DNA from: JAJYKC01 sp963823105
GTDB lineage: Bacteria; Acidobacteriota; Terriglobia; Bryobacterales; Bryobacteraceae
Direction: 5' to 3'
Length of the DNA: 64,000 bases
Assembly: GCA_963823105.1 (NCBI GenBank)
Contig: CAWGKC010000005.1
Span: 558,001-622,000 of the forward strand
Program-made: the position numbers and the translations under genes
Part shown: positions 19,070-27,061 of the stretch, piece after piece
How the letters are laid out: each line of letters opens with the position of its first letter
Position numbering within the stretch: position 1 is the stretch's first letter
The notes under the pieces: generated by a model
The model's database searches: none
The model's input: only the letters and a program-made list of their open reading frames with translations
What the model was told of the DNA's origin: nothing

Positions 19070-20284
19070 ATGCTGGACCAAGCCGTTCCCCGCCGCGATT
19101 TATTGCGCACCGCCGCCACCGGCGCGCTCGCTTTCACCGCCAGTTCTTACTCCCGCATCCTCGGCGCGAACGACCGCATCGAGATGGCCGTCGTCGGCTG
19201 CGGCGGCCGCGGTCAATACGTGATGAGCGTTTTTCAAATGAACCCCGCCATCCACGTCGCCCGCGTCTGCGATGTTTGGGGAGATCGCAGCGCCGAAGCC
19301 GCCAACAAAGCCCCCGGCGCAACCCAATACAGCGACTACCGCAAGCTGCTCGACAGCGGCAAAGACATCGACGCCATTCTCGTCGCCACTCCCGACCACT
19401 GGCACGCTCAAATCGCCATCGACGCCCTGAACGCCGGCAAGGATGTCTACTGCGAAAAGCCCCTCACGCTGAAAATCGAAGAAGGCCCGCGCATCGTCAA
19501 AGCCGCCCGCGAAAACAATCGCGTCTGCCAGGTCGGCGCGCAGCAGCGCTCCGGCCCGCACTACATTCAAGCCCGCGATGAATACATCCAGGCCGGCAAG
19601 CTCGGCAAAATCACGCTCGCCCGCACCTGGTGGCACGGCAATTCCTGGCACCTGCGCAAAGCCCCGGATTCCATCGCGCAAAAACCGGCCAATCTCGATT
19701 GGTCCATGTTCCTCGGCCCGGTGAAGTGGCGCGATTGGGACCCCCAACAATATTGGAACTTCCGCGCCTATCTCGATTTCGGCGGCGGCCAAGTCACCGA
19801 TCTGTTCACCCACTGGATCGACACCGTACACTTCTTCATGAACCAGGACGGCCCGGCCAGCGCCGTCGCCGCCGGCGGAGTCTACGCCTATCCCGACGGC
19901 CGCACCGCGCCCGACACCATCAACGTGCTGCTGCAATATCCCGCCGGATGGACCGCGACGTTTGAAGCGACCCTCGTCCCCGGCATCACCGGCTACGGCA
20001 TCGAGATGTGCGGCACCGAAGGCAAGCTGCTCATCGACCGCAGCCGCTTCGTTTTCACCCCCGTCGGCAAGGGCGCGAAACCGGTGGAAGTGAAAGCCGC
20101 GCGCGAGCTGACCATCGACCACGTGGAAAATTTCATCGCCTGCACCCGCTCGCGCCAGCGCCCGAACGGCGACGTCTACCTCGGACACCGCAGCGCCCAG
20201 GCCTCGCACTTGGGCAACCTCGCCTACGAGCAAAAGCGCCGCATCGGCTTCGACGCCCAGCGCGAAGAGATCCTCCCGCTTTAA
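19070..20284 (+). CDS. Tat-exported Gfo/Idh/MocA family oxidoreductase
   Basis: 404 residues from ATG 19070 (a GTG two codons earlier is possible). Twin-arginine signal: PRRDLLRTAATGALAF. Rossmann NAD(P)-binding motif VVGCGGRGQYV near residue 40; the family's EKPLTL lysine motif near 130 (DVYCEKPLTLKIEEGP); and the C-terminal Gfo/Idh/MocA alpha/beta domain with the GGGQVTDLFTHWIDTVHFF block. Acidobacterial members with Tat signals are thought to act on sugars or sugar acids in the periplasm; the substrate cannot be told from sequence. Its TAA overlaps the stop of the convergent mutase gene. Confidence 0.9.
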   Translation: MLDQAVPRRDLLRTAATGALAFTASSYSRILGANDRIEMAVVGCGGRGQYVMSVFQMNPAIHVARVCDVWGDRSAEAANKAPGATQYSDYRKLLDSGKDIDAILVATPDHWHAQIAIDALNAGKDVYCEKPLTLKIEEGPRIVKAARENNRVCQVGAQQRSGPHYIQARDEYIQAGKLGKITLARTWWHGNSWHLRKAPDSIAQKPANLDWSMFLGPVKWRDWDPQQYWNFRAYLDFGGGQVTDLFTHWIDTVHFFMNQDGPASAVAAGGVYAYPDGRTAPDTINVLLQYPAGWTATFEATLVPGITGYGIEMCGTEGKLLIDRSRFVFTPVGKGAKPVEVKAARELTIDHVENFIACTRSRQRPNGDVYLGHRSAQASHLGNLAYEQKRRIGFDAQREEILPL

Positions 20285-21772
20285 CGTTCGCGATATTCGC
20301 CGAACACTCCGCGCAGCCGGTTGGAAATTTCTCCCACCGTCGCCATCGCCTCCGCGCATTCGACGATGCGCGGCATCAGGTTCTCCGTCCCCCGCGCCGC
20401 GCCTTCCAGTTTTTCAAGCGCCGTCTCCACCGCCGCCGCGCTCCGCGACGCCCGCACCGCGCGCAGCCGTTCCACCTGCTGGCGCTCGATCGCCGGGTCC
20501 AGCTTGAACACCGGCGGCGCGTTCTCCCCCTCGATCCGGAACCGGTTCACGCCCACCACGATCCGCTCGCCGCTCTCGATCTGCCGCTGGTATTCGTAAG
20601 CGGCGTTCTGAATCTCCCCCTGCATGAATCCGTTCTCGATCGCCTCCAGCGTCCCGCCCATCGCGTCGATCCGTTCGATGTAGTCCCGCGCGCCGCGTTC
20701 GATCTCGTCCGTCATCCGCTCGATCGCCTCGCTCCCTCCGCACGGGTCGGCGACATTGGTGACACCTGTCTCGTGAGCGAGGATCTGCTGCGTCCGCAAC
20801 GCCAGCCGCGCCGACTCCGGCGTCGGCAGCGACAGCGCTTCGTCCAGCGCATTCGTGTGCAGCGATTGCGCCCCGCCCAACACCGCCGCCAGCGCCTGCA
20901 TCGAAACTCGTGACCACGTTCACATCCGGCTGCTGCGCCGTCAGGCTCGACCCCGCCGTTTGCGCGTGAAAGCGCAGCGCCATCGAGCGCGGATTCTTCG
21001 CGCCAAACCGATCCCGCATGATGTAGGCGTACAGCCGCCGCGCCGCGCGATACTTGGCGATCTCCTCCAGAAAATCGTTATGCGCGTTGAAGAAAAACGA
21101 CAGCCGCGGCGCGAACGCATCCACATCGAGTCCGGCGCGAACGGCCGCTTCGATATAGGCGATCGCGTTGGCCAGCGTGAACGCAACCTCCTGCACCGCC
21201 GTCGATCCCGCTTCGCGAATGTGATACCCGCTGATCGAGATCGTGTTCCACTCCGGCATCTCCGCGCCCGCCCAGGCGAACAGGTCGGTGATGATGCGCA
21301 TCGCCGGCCGCGGCGGATAAATATAGGTGCCTCGCGCGATGTATTCCTTTAGGATGTCGTTTTGAATCGTGCCCGAGAGCTTGCGGCCGTCCGCGCCCTG
21401 GCGGCGCGCGGCGATCAAGTAATAGCTCAGCAAAATCGCCGCCGTCGAATTGATCGTCATCGACGTGGTGACCTCGTCGAGCCGGATCCCTTCGAACAGC
21501 CGCTCCATATCGGCCAGCGAGCAAATGGCCACGCCCACGCGCCCCACTTCGCCCGCCGCCAAAGGATCGTCGGAGTCCATCCCCATCTGCGTCGGCAAGT
21601 CGAAGGCCACCGAAAGCCCGGTGATGCCTTGCGACAGCAGATAGCGGTAGCGCCGGTTGCTCTCCTCCGCGCTTCCGAAGCCGGCGTATTGCCGCATCGT
21701 CCACAGCCTGTCCCGGTACATGCCGGGATAAATCCCCCGCGTGTAAGGGAACTGCCCGGGCGTCTCGCTCAT
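20281..21772 (-). CDS. Methylmalonyl-CoA mutase-type large subunit, catalytic domain only (one frameshift)
   Basis: Starts at ATG 21772 (MSETPGQFPYTRGIYPGMY). It follows the split archaeal-type mutase: LWTMRQYAGFGSAEESN, GLSVAFDLPTQMGMDSD, TSMTINSTAAILL, NDILKEYIARGTYIYPP, SISGYHIREAGSTAVQE, FAPRLSFFFNAHNDF and SLTAQQPDVNVV. After a single-base frame change near 20900 it continues with LAAVLGGAQSLHTNALDEAL to the stop. The length is 1492 bases, one more than a multiple of three. There is no cobalamin-binding domain; that subunit is normally separate and is not in this window. The enzyme isomerises methylmalonyl-CoA and succinyl-CoA, although isobutyryl-type substrates cannot be excluded. ATGA overlap with the small membrane protein upstream. 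Confidence 0.88.
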
Positions 21773-22032
21773 GAGCGGGAAATTTTGCGGGCGCGAAGGA
21801 AGGAGTTCAATCCAAAGCCCGCCAGCACCAATCCGAAGGCCACGCCTAAAATCAGCAGCCAGAAGCCCTGCGGATCGTTGGCCGTCCGGCGAATGGTTCC
21901 AACCAAAACCAGCACCGCCAGCGCGAGGAAAATGAAGCCGATGACCTCGTTCCACAACACGTGGAGCGGGCGCACGATGCCCGGAACCACGTGCCGCACG
22001 AATTTTCCCGCCGCCGAAAACATATTTCCCAC
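21769..22032 (-). CDS. Small two-helix membrane protein
   Basis: 87 residues from GTG 22032, or 84 from ATG 22023. Two membrane helices are visible: VIGFIFLALAVLVLVGTI and FWLLILGVAFGLVLAGFGL, with a short basic C-terminal tail (RARKISRS). No family is recognised. It overlaps the mutase start by four bases (ATGA), so the two are translationally coupled, though a functional link to the mutase is not obvious. A -10-like TAAACT lies just upstream on the minus strand (22037-22042). Confidence 0.7.
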   Translation of the reverse strand: MGNMFSAAGKFVRHVVPGIVRPLHVLWNEVIGFIFLALAVLVLVGTIRRTANDPQGFWLLILGVAFGLVLAGFGLNSFLRARKISRS

Positions 22033-22237
22033 TCACAGTTTAGCGAAGATGGTGTACTCTGGACGAAGAAGCGGGATCTGGGGGTCTGGTGTAAACCCTC
22101 CATTGCGCCGATAAGCGGATGTGAGGAGAAGCGGGGTGTTCTCCCGCGGGAAACCTGAACCTCAGCGCATTTTGATGTCATCCTGTAAGGAGAAGGGGCG
22201 GGCGAGTAGTGCCGGACAAGGAGAAAGAGGGCTTTTT

Positions 22238-22552
22238 TTGGAAGATCGACTCAAAAACCTGATGCAGGAGTTGGGCAACGCGATTAACGAATCGCTTTCC
22301 GATTCGGACCGCATCGCCGGCGCCATCGGGGAAATCAAGAAGGCAGGCTACGATGTCTTCCTGGTTCTCGAGGCGACCATTGGTTTCAACAAGCGCGAAG
22401 AAAACGCCGAGGAGGATAGCGGCGAGCCGAGTGTTGCGGAAACGGCCGCTCCCAAGCGCCGTTTCGAAACGACGGGCAAAATCAAACTGACTTCGCAAGA
22501 CCAGAAATTTCTACGCGCTCTCAAAATCGCCGTCGACGAAGAGGCGCAATAG
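22238..22552 (+). CDS. Hypothetical conserved small protein
   Basis: 104 residues when started at TTG 22238 (LEDRLKNLMQELGNAINESL), which has purine-rich GGAG and GAGGG stretches 8-18 bases upstream. The frame is open from 22121, so an ATG at 22175 is a longer alternative. It is acidic and mostly helical: an N-terminal block with SDSDRIAGAIGEIKKAGYDVFLVLEATI, a low-complexity middle, and a C-terminal helix LTSQDQKFLRALKIAVDEE. No recognised domain. It converges on the glycosyltransferase with one base between stops. Start uncertain; coding is likely. Confidence 0.6.
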   Translation: MEDRLKNLMQELGNAINESLSDSDRIAGAIGEIKKAGYDVFLVLEATIGFNKREENAEEDSGEPSVAETAAPKRRFETTGKIKLTSQDQKFLRALKIAVDEEAQ

Positions 22553-22553
22553 C

Positions 22554-23585
22554 TCAGGGTCCGCCGTCGAGCAGTTCGCGATAGATTGCCCAAGTTTTCT
22601 CGACTGCCGTATTCCAGGAAAATCCCAGCGCTCGTTCGCGCCCGCGCCGCGACAGATCGATTCGCAATTCTTCGTCTTCTATAATCCGGCCCAGCGCATC
22701 GGCGATCGATTCCGCATCGAGCGGATCCACCAACAGCGCCGCGTCTCCGGCGGTCTCCGGCAGCGCCGATCGGTTCGAAGTAATCACCGGCACTCCCCAC
22801 GCCATCGCTTCGAGCACCGGCATGCCGAAGCCTTCATCGAGCGACGGAAACGCGAAGACCGAGGCTTGTCCGTAGAGCTCCCGTAGCGCGGCGTCGGAAA
22901 CGTAGCCGGGCAGCTCGATGTCCGCCCGTCGCGGGGAAGCGGCGATGCGGGCGAGAATCTCCTCGCTTCCAAAACCCATCGATCCGGCCAGCACCAATCG
23001 CCAGCCGGGCGGCATGCGCTCGAAGGCTTCGACCAAACGCGCGATGTTCTTCCGGCGCTGAATGGCCCCGGCGAACAGGATCATCTTGCCGCGCCCAGCG
23101 AGCGGCGGAGGATTCGCCGGCGCTCGCACGCCGTGGTGGACCACGCGGATGCGAGCGCGCTCGACGCCGAGCAGCGCTTCCACTTGACCCGCCGTGAACG
23201 CCGAAACGGCGACGATCAAATCCGAACGCTCCGCCGCTTGGCGCGCCTGCGCGATGAAGCGCCGCCGGAAATCGGTGGTGGAATAATCGGCGGTCAACAC
23301 GAAGAGATCGTGAAACGTCGAGACAACGCGAGGCGCAGGGCGCGAATCGATCCGCTGATTCAGGCCGTGAAACAGATCGGCGCGCGCTCCCCACAGCATC
23401 CGCCGCGACGCGTTCGCCGGCAGCGCTTCCGAGAACGAGCGGAAGAAGCGGTGCGGGCGGTAACAAAAAAGGAAGCGAGCCTCGGGATGGGCGGCTGTCA
23501 GGCCATAAAGGATTTCGCGCGAATAGACTCCCACGCCCGAAAGATTGCGCCCCAGGCTGTAGGTGGCATCGAGAGCGATTCTCAA
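22554..23585 (-). CDS. Glycosyltransferase family 4 protein
   Basis: 343 residues from TTG 23585. Two-domain GT-B fold. The N-terminal half opens with MRIALDATYSLGRNLSGVGVY and contains the acceptor-side motif STFHDLFVLTADYS. The C-terminal Glycos_transf_1 domain has ILFAGAIQRRKNIARLVEAF and the retaining-GT signature SLDEGFGMPVLEAMAWGVPV with the E-x7-E pair, followed by GDAALLVDPLD. It transfers a sugar from a nucleotide-sugar donor to an unknown acceptor. A minus-strand TATGCT lies six bases before the TTG, suggesting a leaderless transcript of its own, although it also lies 18 bases behind the sigma-54 activator. Confidence 0.9.
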   Translation of the reverse strand: MRIALDATYSLGRNLSGVGVYSREILYGLTAAHPEARFLFCYRPHRFFRSFSEALPANASRRMLWGARADLFHGLNQRIDSRPAPRVVSTFHDLFVLTADYSTTDFRRRFIAQARQAAERSDLIVAVSAFTAGQVEALLGVERARIRVVHHGVRAPANPPPLAGRGKMILFAGAIQRRKNIARLVEAFERMPPGWRLVLAGSMGFGSEEILARIAASPRRADIELPGYVSDAALRELYGQASVFAFPSLDEGFGMPVLEAMAWGVPVITSNRSALPETAGDAALLVDPLDAESIADALGRIIEDEELRIDLSRRGRERALGFSWNTAVEKTWAIYRELLDGGP

Positions 23586-23603
23586 ACAGCCAGCATAGCC
23601 GGT

Positions 23604-24605
23604 TTAGGCCGGCGCGCCCGGCTCGTCCGGCAACTGGTACTCTTTCAGCTTGCGATACAGCGTCGTGCGGCCGATGCCGAGCATATGCGCGGCGGTGGCG
23701 CGGTCGCCCTTGGTGTAATGCAGCGCGTTGAGAATCGCCCGCCGCTCCACTTCGTGCAACGGCACGACGCCGGCCGGCTCGGTGGAGATCGGCGAAGCGG
23801 GAGAGGCGCCGGACGATTCCTGGCTGAACTCGCGCTCCCGGCTATGGTTTTGCAAGCTCGACGGCAGATCCCCCGCCTGCACCAACGGGCCGTTGTCGAT
23901 GGCCAGAAGCCGGTGGATGCAATTCTCCAATTCGCGCACATTGCCCGGCCAGTTATAGGACATCATCAGATCGAGCGTTTCCTGGGTGAGCCTGTGCGTG
24001 GCGTTGTTGCGGGAGAGGAAGTGCTCGATCAACAGCGGAATGTCTTCGCTGCGCTCGCGCAATGGCGGAAGCTTGAGAGTGACGACGTTGAGCCGGTAAT
24101 AAAGGTCGCGGCGAAACGTTCCGCGCTCCACATCGCGGGCCAGGTCGCGATTGGTCGCCGCGATCACGCGAAAATCCGATTGCCGGGCGGCGAGCGCGCC
24201 CACCGGACGGTACTCTTTTTCCTGCAGCACGCGCAGCAGCTTGACCTGCATGTCGAGCGGAAGCTCGCCGATCTCGTCGAGGAACGCCGTGCCGCCGTTG
24301 GCCGCTTCGATCAACCCGGTCTTCTGGGCGATGGCTCCGGTGAAAGCGCCTTTGGCGTGGCCGAACAGTTCGCTCTCCATCAACGGCCCGACCAGCGCCG
24401 AGCAATCGATGGGAACGAACGGCCCCTGCGGGTGGGAATTGTGGATGGCGCGCGCCACCACTTCCTTGCCCGTCCCCGTTTCGCCCAGGATCAGCACCGG
24501 CCAGCGCGAGCCGTTAAGCTGCGCCACCTGCCGGCCGATTTTCCGCACCTGCGGCGACTGCCCAACCAACACCGGAACGCGCGCCGCTGCGAATGCACCC
24601 ATCAT
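23604..24605 (-). CDS. Sigma-54-dependent transcriptional activator without receiver domain
   Basis: 333 residues from ATG 24605 (a second ATG follows at once). A short N-terminus leads straight into the AAA+ domain: Walker A ILGETGTGKEVVARAIH, the sigma-54 contact loop ELFGHAKGAFTGAIAQKTG, Walker B GGTAFLDEIGELPL and the AATNRDL segment. The tail (about 285-333) carries a Fis-type helix-turn-helix with AAHMLGIGRTTLYRKL. Lacking a receiver or GAF domain, it resembles PspF-type activators controlled by a partner protein. It sits between rlpA and a glycosyltransferase, so an envelope or polysaccharide regulon is a reasonable guess. The frame remains open upstream through rlpA, but that is out-of-frame shadow. 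Confidence 0.9.
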   Translation of the reverse strand: MMGAFAAARVPVLVGQSPQVRKIGRQVAQLNGSRWPVLILGETGTGKEVVARAIHNSHPQGPFVPIDCSALVGPLMESELFGHAKGAFTGAIAQKTGLIEAANGGTAFLDEIGELPLDMQVKLLRVLQEKEYRPVGALAARQSDFRVIAATNRDLARDVERGTFRRDLYYRLNVVTLKLPPLRERSEDIPLLIEHFLSRNNATHRLTQETLDLMMSYNWPGNVRELENCIHRLLAIDNGPLVQAGDLPSSLQNHSREREFSQESSGASPASPISTEPAGVVPLHEVERRAILNALHYTKGDRATAAHMLGIGRTTLYRKLKEYQLPDEPGAPA

Positions 24606-24637
24606 CGAAGAAGTAGTGCAGTTTTCTCCGGGAAACT

Positions 24638-25343
24638 CTACCGCGAATTTGCGACCGGCGCCGCGGGGACGTCTTCGAGGCTGACGACGAAGGCCTCGCC
24701 GGTGCGGCGGCGGACGGCGGCGGCAAGCGTGCCGGCCTGTTCGATGGTCGGCCGCTCGCCGGCCAGCACCCGCCAGAACGTCGGGTTCGATCCCCGCGGC
24801 ACGAGGCGCACGGGCGCGAATTCCGAGGCGAGCGAATCGCGCAACCGTTCGGCGCGGCTCTTGTCCCGGAACGATCCGGCCTGCACCGCGTAGAGCGAAG
24901 GGCCGGGATCGGAAGGCGCGGAGATCAGATTCAGCCGCACGCGCGCCGTGCCGGGGCCGATCATGTGAATCGCCCGCGCGGCCGCTTTCGACAGATCGAT
25001 GATGCGGCCGTCGACGAACGGACCGCGGTCGATGATGCGCACGTCGACCGATTCGTTGTTCGGAGAGATTGGTGACGCGCAGCATGGTGCCGAAGGGAAG
25101 CGTGCGATGCGCGGCGGTGAGCTTCTCCATATCGTAGATCTCGCCATCGGAAGCCTGGCGGCCGTCGTAGGGAACGCCGTACCAGCTTGCGACGCCGGTC
25201 TCGCCGTCGACGGCTTGAATTTCGGCGCGCGACACGGCGGGCGGCGGGGCGGCGGAGACGCGCGCGTGTTTTTTCGCGCAGCCCGCCATCGAGACGAGGC
25301 TTGCCGCCAGCAGCGAGGCGAGGGCGATGCGGCGCGAGGGCAT
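24638..25343 (-). CDS. rlpA: RlpA-like septal lytic transglycosylase lipoprotein (one frameshift)
   Basis: Starts at ATG 25343 (MPSRRIALASLLAASLVSMAGC) with a lipobox ending in Cys22. The double-psi barrel domain has GVASWYGVPYDGRQASDGE, then LTAAHRTLPFGTMLRVTNLS. A one-base shift near 25065 moves the frame, and VDVRIIDRGPFVDGRIIDLS follows. The C-terminal SPOR domain (about 155-230) has LYAVQAGSFRDKSRAERLRD. RlpA cleaves denuded glycan strands at the septum. The length, 706 bases, is one more than a multiple of three. A minus-strand TAGCAT ends nine bases before the ATG. First gene of the rlpA/activator/glycosyltransferase cluster. Confidence 0.85.
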
Positions 25344-25469
25344 CTAACCAGAATGCTAACGCGGAGCGGGGGCGAGAGCAAGAACAAAAGCGCGTAAAAA
25401 TGGCTTTCGGAGCGCTCAAACAATTCGTCCATGAAACGTTTTTGGGGTGAAAGAGGGCCGGCGAGAGGA

Positions 25470-25496
25470 GCGCCGCGGAGGGCCGGCGCGTTTTTT
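25470..25496 (+). terminator. Rho-independent terminator-like hairpin
   Basis: Stem GCGCCG (25470-25475) and CGGCGC (25484-25489), loop of eight, then G and six T (25491-25496). No known + strand gene ends here; a 16-codon frame (25400-25450) lies just before it. It insulates the minigene promoter that begins four bases later. Confidence 0.55.
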
Positions 25497-25499
25497 CTC

Positions 25500-25528
25500 T
25501 TGACTTTATTCGCAAACAACCTTATATA
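25500..25528 (+). promoter_or_regulatory. Consensus-like sigma-70 promoter of the lysine-rich minigene
   Basis: -35 TTGACT at 25500-25505, a 17-base spacer, and -10 TATATA at 25523-25528. This is one of the best promoter matches in the window. It lies 56 bases before the start of the tiny ORF at 25584. Confidence 0.75.
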
Positions 25529-25583
25529 TGAATCACACTGCGATTTTCACGATCGCAAATTTTAAGTTAGGGAGAATCAACCG

Positions 25584-25652
25584 ATGAAGAACGCGACAAA
25601 GAAAGCCGCAAAGAAGCCCGCGAAAAAAGCTGCTCCGAAAAAGAAGAAGTAG
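25584..25652 (+). CDS. Tiny lysine/alanine-rich (histone H1-like) peptide
   Basis: 22 residues: MKNATKKAAKKPAKKAAP followed by four lysines and TAG. A clear ribosome site (TTAGGGAG) lies nine bases upstream, a strong promoter before it and a strong terminator after it, so it is an independent transcription unit. The composition (about half Lys, with AKK/PAKK repeats) matches the C-terminal tails of histone H1-like and AlgP-like nucleic-acid-binding proteins. It probably binds DNA or RNA non-specifically by charge. No fold is expected. Too short for ordinary gene callers. The function is inference; the transcription-unit architecture is seen. Confidence 0.7.
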   Translation: MKNATKKAAKKPAKKAAPKKKK

Positions 25653-25699
25653 CCTAGGCCCCGCTAGGGGCTCGCGGTAGTTTTTTAGGGTTCATGCAA

Positions 25700-25725
25700 G
25701 CCCCGGTTTCGGCCGGGGCTTTTTT
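25700..25725 (+). terminator. Rho-independent terminator of the lysine-rich minigene
   Basis: Stem GCCCCGG (25700-25706) and CCGGGGC (25713-25719), six-base loop, followed at once by six T (25720-25725). A second, weaker GCCCC/GGGGC hairpin lies at 25658-25671, right behind the stop codon. Confidence 0.85.
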
Positions 25726-25770
25726 AATGGGGGAAGACCGGGAAGGGGATTGTGGAACCGCGGCGCGCGG

Positions 25771-26409
25771 TTAGGAGTGTTGGCCGGCGGAACGCGTGGC
25801 GGTGGAGGCGCGGAGCTGGGCTTCTTCGAGGCGCTTGGCTTCCTGGTACGTGAAGGCCATGCGATGAACGACGGTGACGTTGGAGAGGACGGCGATCACC
25901 CACAGCACCGGCGCCATGCGGTCGAAGAGGGCGCCGATGATCAACAGCACGACGCGCTCGGGCCGCTCCATGAAACCTACCTTGCAACTGGGGATGGTGT
26001 TCTCGGCGCGGGAGCGGGTATAGCTGACCATCACCGAGCCGGTCATGACGATGGCGGTGAGCACGACGTAGAACGGGCGGTTGATCAGGCCGTAGTAAAC
26101 GAGCAGGCCCATGAGCAACGCCAGATCGGAATAGCGGTCCAGCACGGAATCGAAGAAACCGCCGAAGCGCGTGACCTGGTTGGTTTCGCGGGCGACGCGG
26201 CCGTCGACCATATCGAAGAGTCCGGCGCCGACGATGACGAAACCGGCCGCGCGAAAACGTCCGGCGGCGAGCAGCACGGCGGCGGCGATGTTGATCAGCA
26301 GGCCGAAAAAGGTGAGAACGTTGGGATGAATCCGGGAAAGGGCGAGGCCGCGGACGATCAGGAGGATGATCTTATTGCTGCCGGCCCCGATTGCGCGAGT
26401 GAACGTCAT
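25771..26409 (-). CDS. CDP-alcohol phosphatidyltransferase family protein
   Basis: 212 residues from ATG 26409. The diagnostic CDP-OH-P motif is complete at about residues 66-95: DMVDGRVAR, an eight-residue gap, GGFFDSVLDRYSD, giving all the Mg2+- and CDP-binding aspartates. Several hydrophobic helices follow. It condenses a CDP-activated lipid, usually CDP-diacylglycerol, with an alcohol such as glycerol-3-phosphate or inositol phosphate at the inner membrane. Which alcohol is used cannot be decided; PgsA-like or archaetidyl/inositol-phosphate type are both possible. Nine bases behind greA in the same direction. Confidence 0.88.
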   Translation of the reverse strand: MTFTRAIGAGSNKIILLIVRGLALSRIHPNVLTFFGLLINIAAAVLLAAGRFRAAGFVIVGAGLFDMVDGRVARETNQVTRFGGFFDSVLDRYSDLALLMGLLVYYGLINRPFYVVLTAIVMTGSVMVSYTRSRAENTIPSCKVGFMERPERVVLLIIGALFDRMAPVLWVIAVLSNVTVVHRMAFTYQEAKRLEEAQLRASTATRSAGQHS

Positions 26410-26418
26410 GGCGCGCTC

Positions 26419-26880
26419 TCAACCATGAATGGTCGTGAGTTGTAGGATCTCCAATTCTCGAATTCCGCCGGGGATTTGAATCTTGACCGAGTCGCCGGCC
26501 TTCTTGCCGAGCAAACCGCGGCCGATGGGGGAGCTGGTGGAAATCTTTCCCTTCGCCACGTCGGCCTCTTCGCTGGTGACGAGGTGGTAGGTGATCTCCT
26601 CTTCCTTCACGGTGTCCATCACGACGACGGTCGAGCCGAGGCCGACGCGATCGTGGGGGATGCGCGTCATGTCGATCATCGAAAGCTCGCGCAGACGGGA
26701 GCGCAGTTGGCCGAGCCGGGCGTTCACCATACCCTGGCGTTCTTTGGCGGCGTGATACTCGGCGTTCTCGCTGAGGTCGCCATGCGCGCGCGCCGTCAGG
26801 ATTTCCTTCGGCAGCTTGTTGCGCAGTTCGTAGTCGAGTTCGGCGATCTCCGCTTCGAGTTTTTTCTTGAGCTCTTCCAT
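26419..26880 (-). CDS. greA: Transcription elongation factor GreA
   Basis: 153 residues from ATG 26880. The N-terminal antiparallel coiled coil (about 1-70) has the acidic tip HGDLSENAEYHAAKERQ, which enters the RNA polymerase secondary channel and stimulates cleavage of backtracked RNA. The C-terminal FKBP-like domain ends with SPIGRGLLGKKAGDSVKI and IPGGIRELEILQL. It is slightly shorter at the N-terminus than E. coli GreA. Overlapping predicted genes on the other strand are shadows. Followed at nine bases by the phosphatidyltransferase. Confidence 0.95.
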   Translation of the reverse strand: MEELKKKLEAEIAELDYELRNKLPKEILTARAHGDLSENAEYHAAKERQGMVNARLGQLRSRLRELSMIDMTRIPHDRVGLGSTVVVMDTVKEEEITYHLVTSEEADVAKGKISTSSPIGRGLLGKKAGDSVKIQIPGGIRELEILQLTTIHG

Positions 26881-27061
26881 GCCGCTGGTGTCTAGACGCC
26901 ATTATTACAGATGCGCGCGGCTAGGGGGGAGGATCGGAGTAATCCGGCAGCGCGCGAGTGCGCCGCGCCATTCGCGCAAAATTCTCCGCAGTTTCATTGG
27001 AGTGAAACGCAGACGCTGTAGGCTTCGCATAAGTTCCCCAAATCTACCGCTGGAGGATATC

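Noticed and set aside
22040..22237. Possible riboswitch in the leader of the small gene at 22238
   Set aside because: Short inverted repeats (GGAGAA/TTCTCC) exist, but I could match no conserved riboswitch core such as c-di-GMP, cobalamin or ykkC.
23604..25343. A 579-codon frame joining RlpA to the sigma-54 activator as one protein
   Set aside because: The middle part is RlpA's SPOR region read out of frame; two genes with a frameshift in rlpA explain it better.
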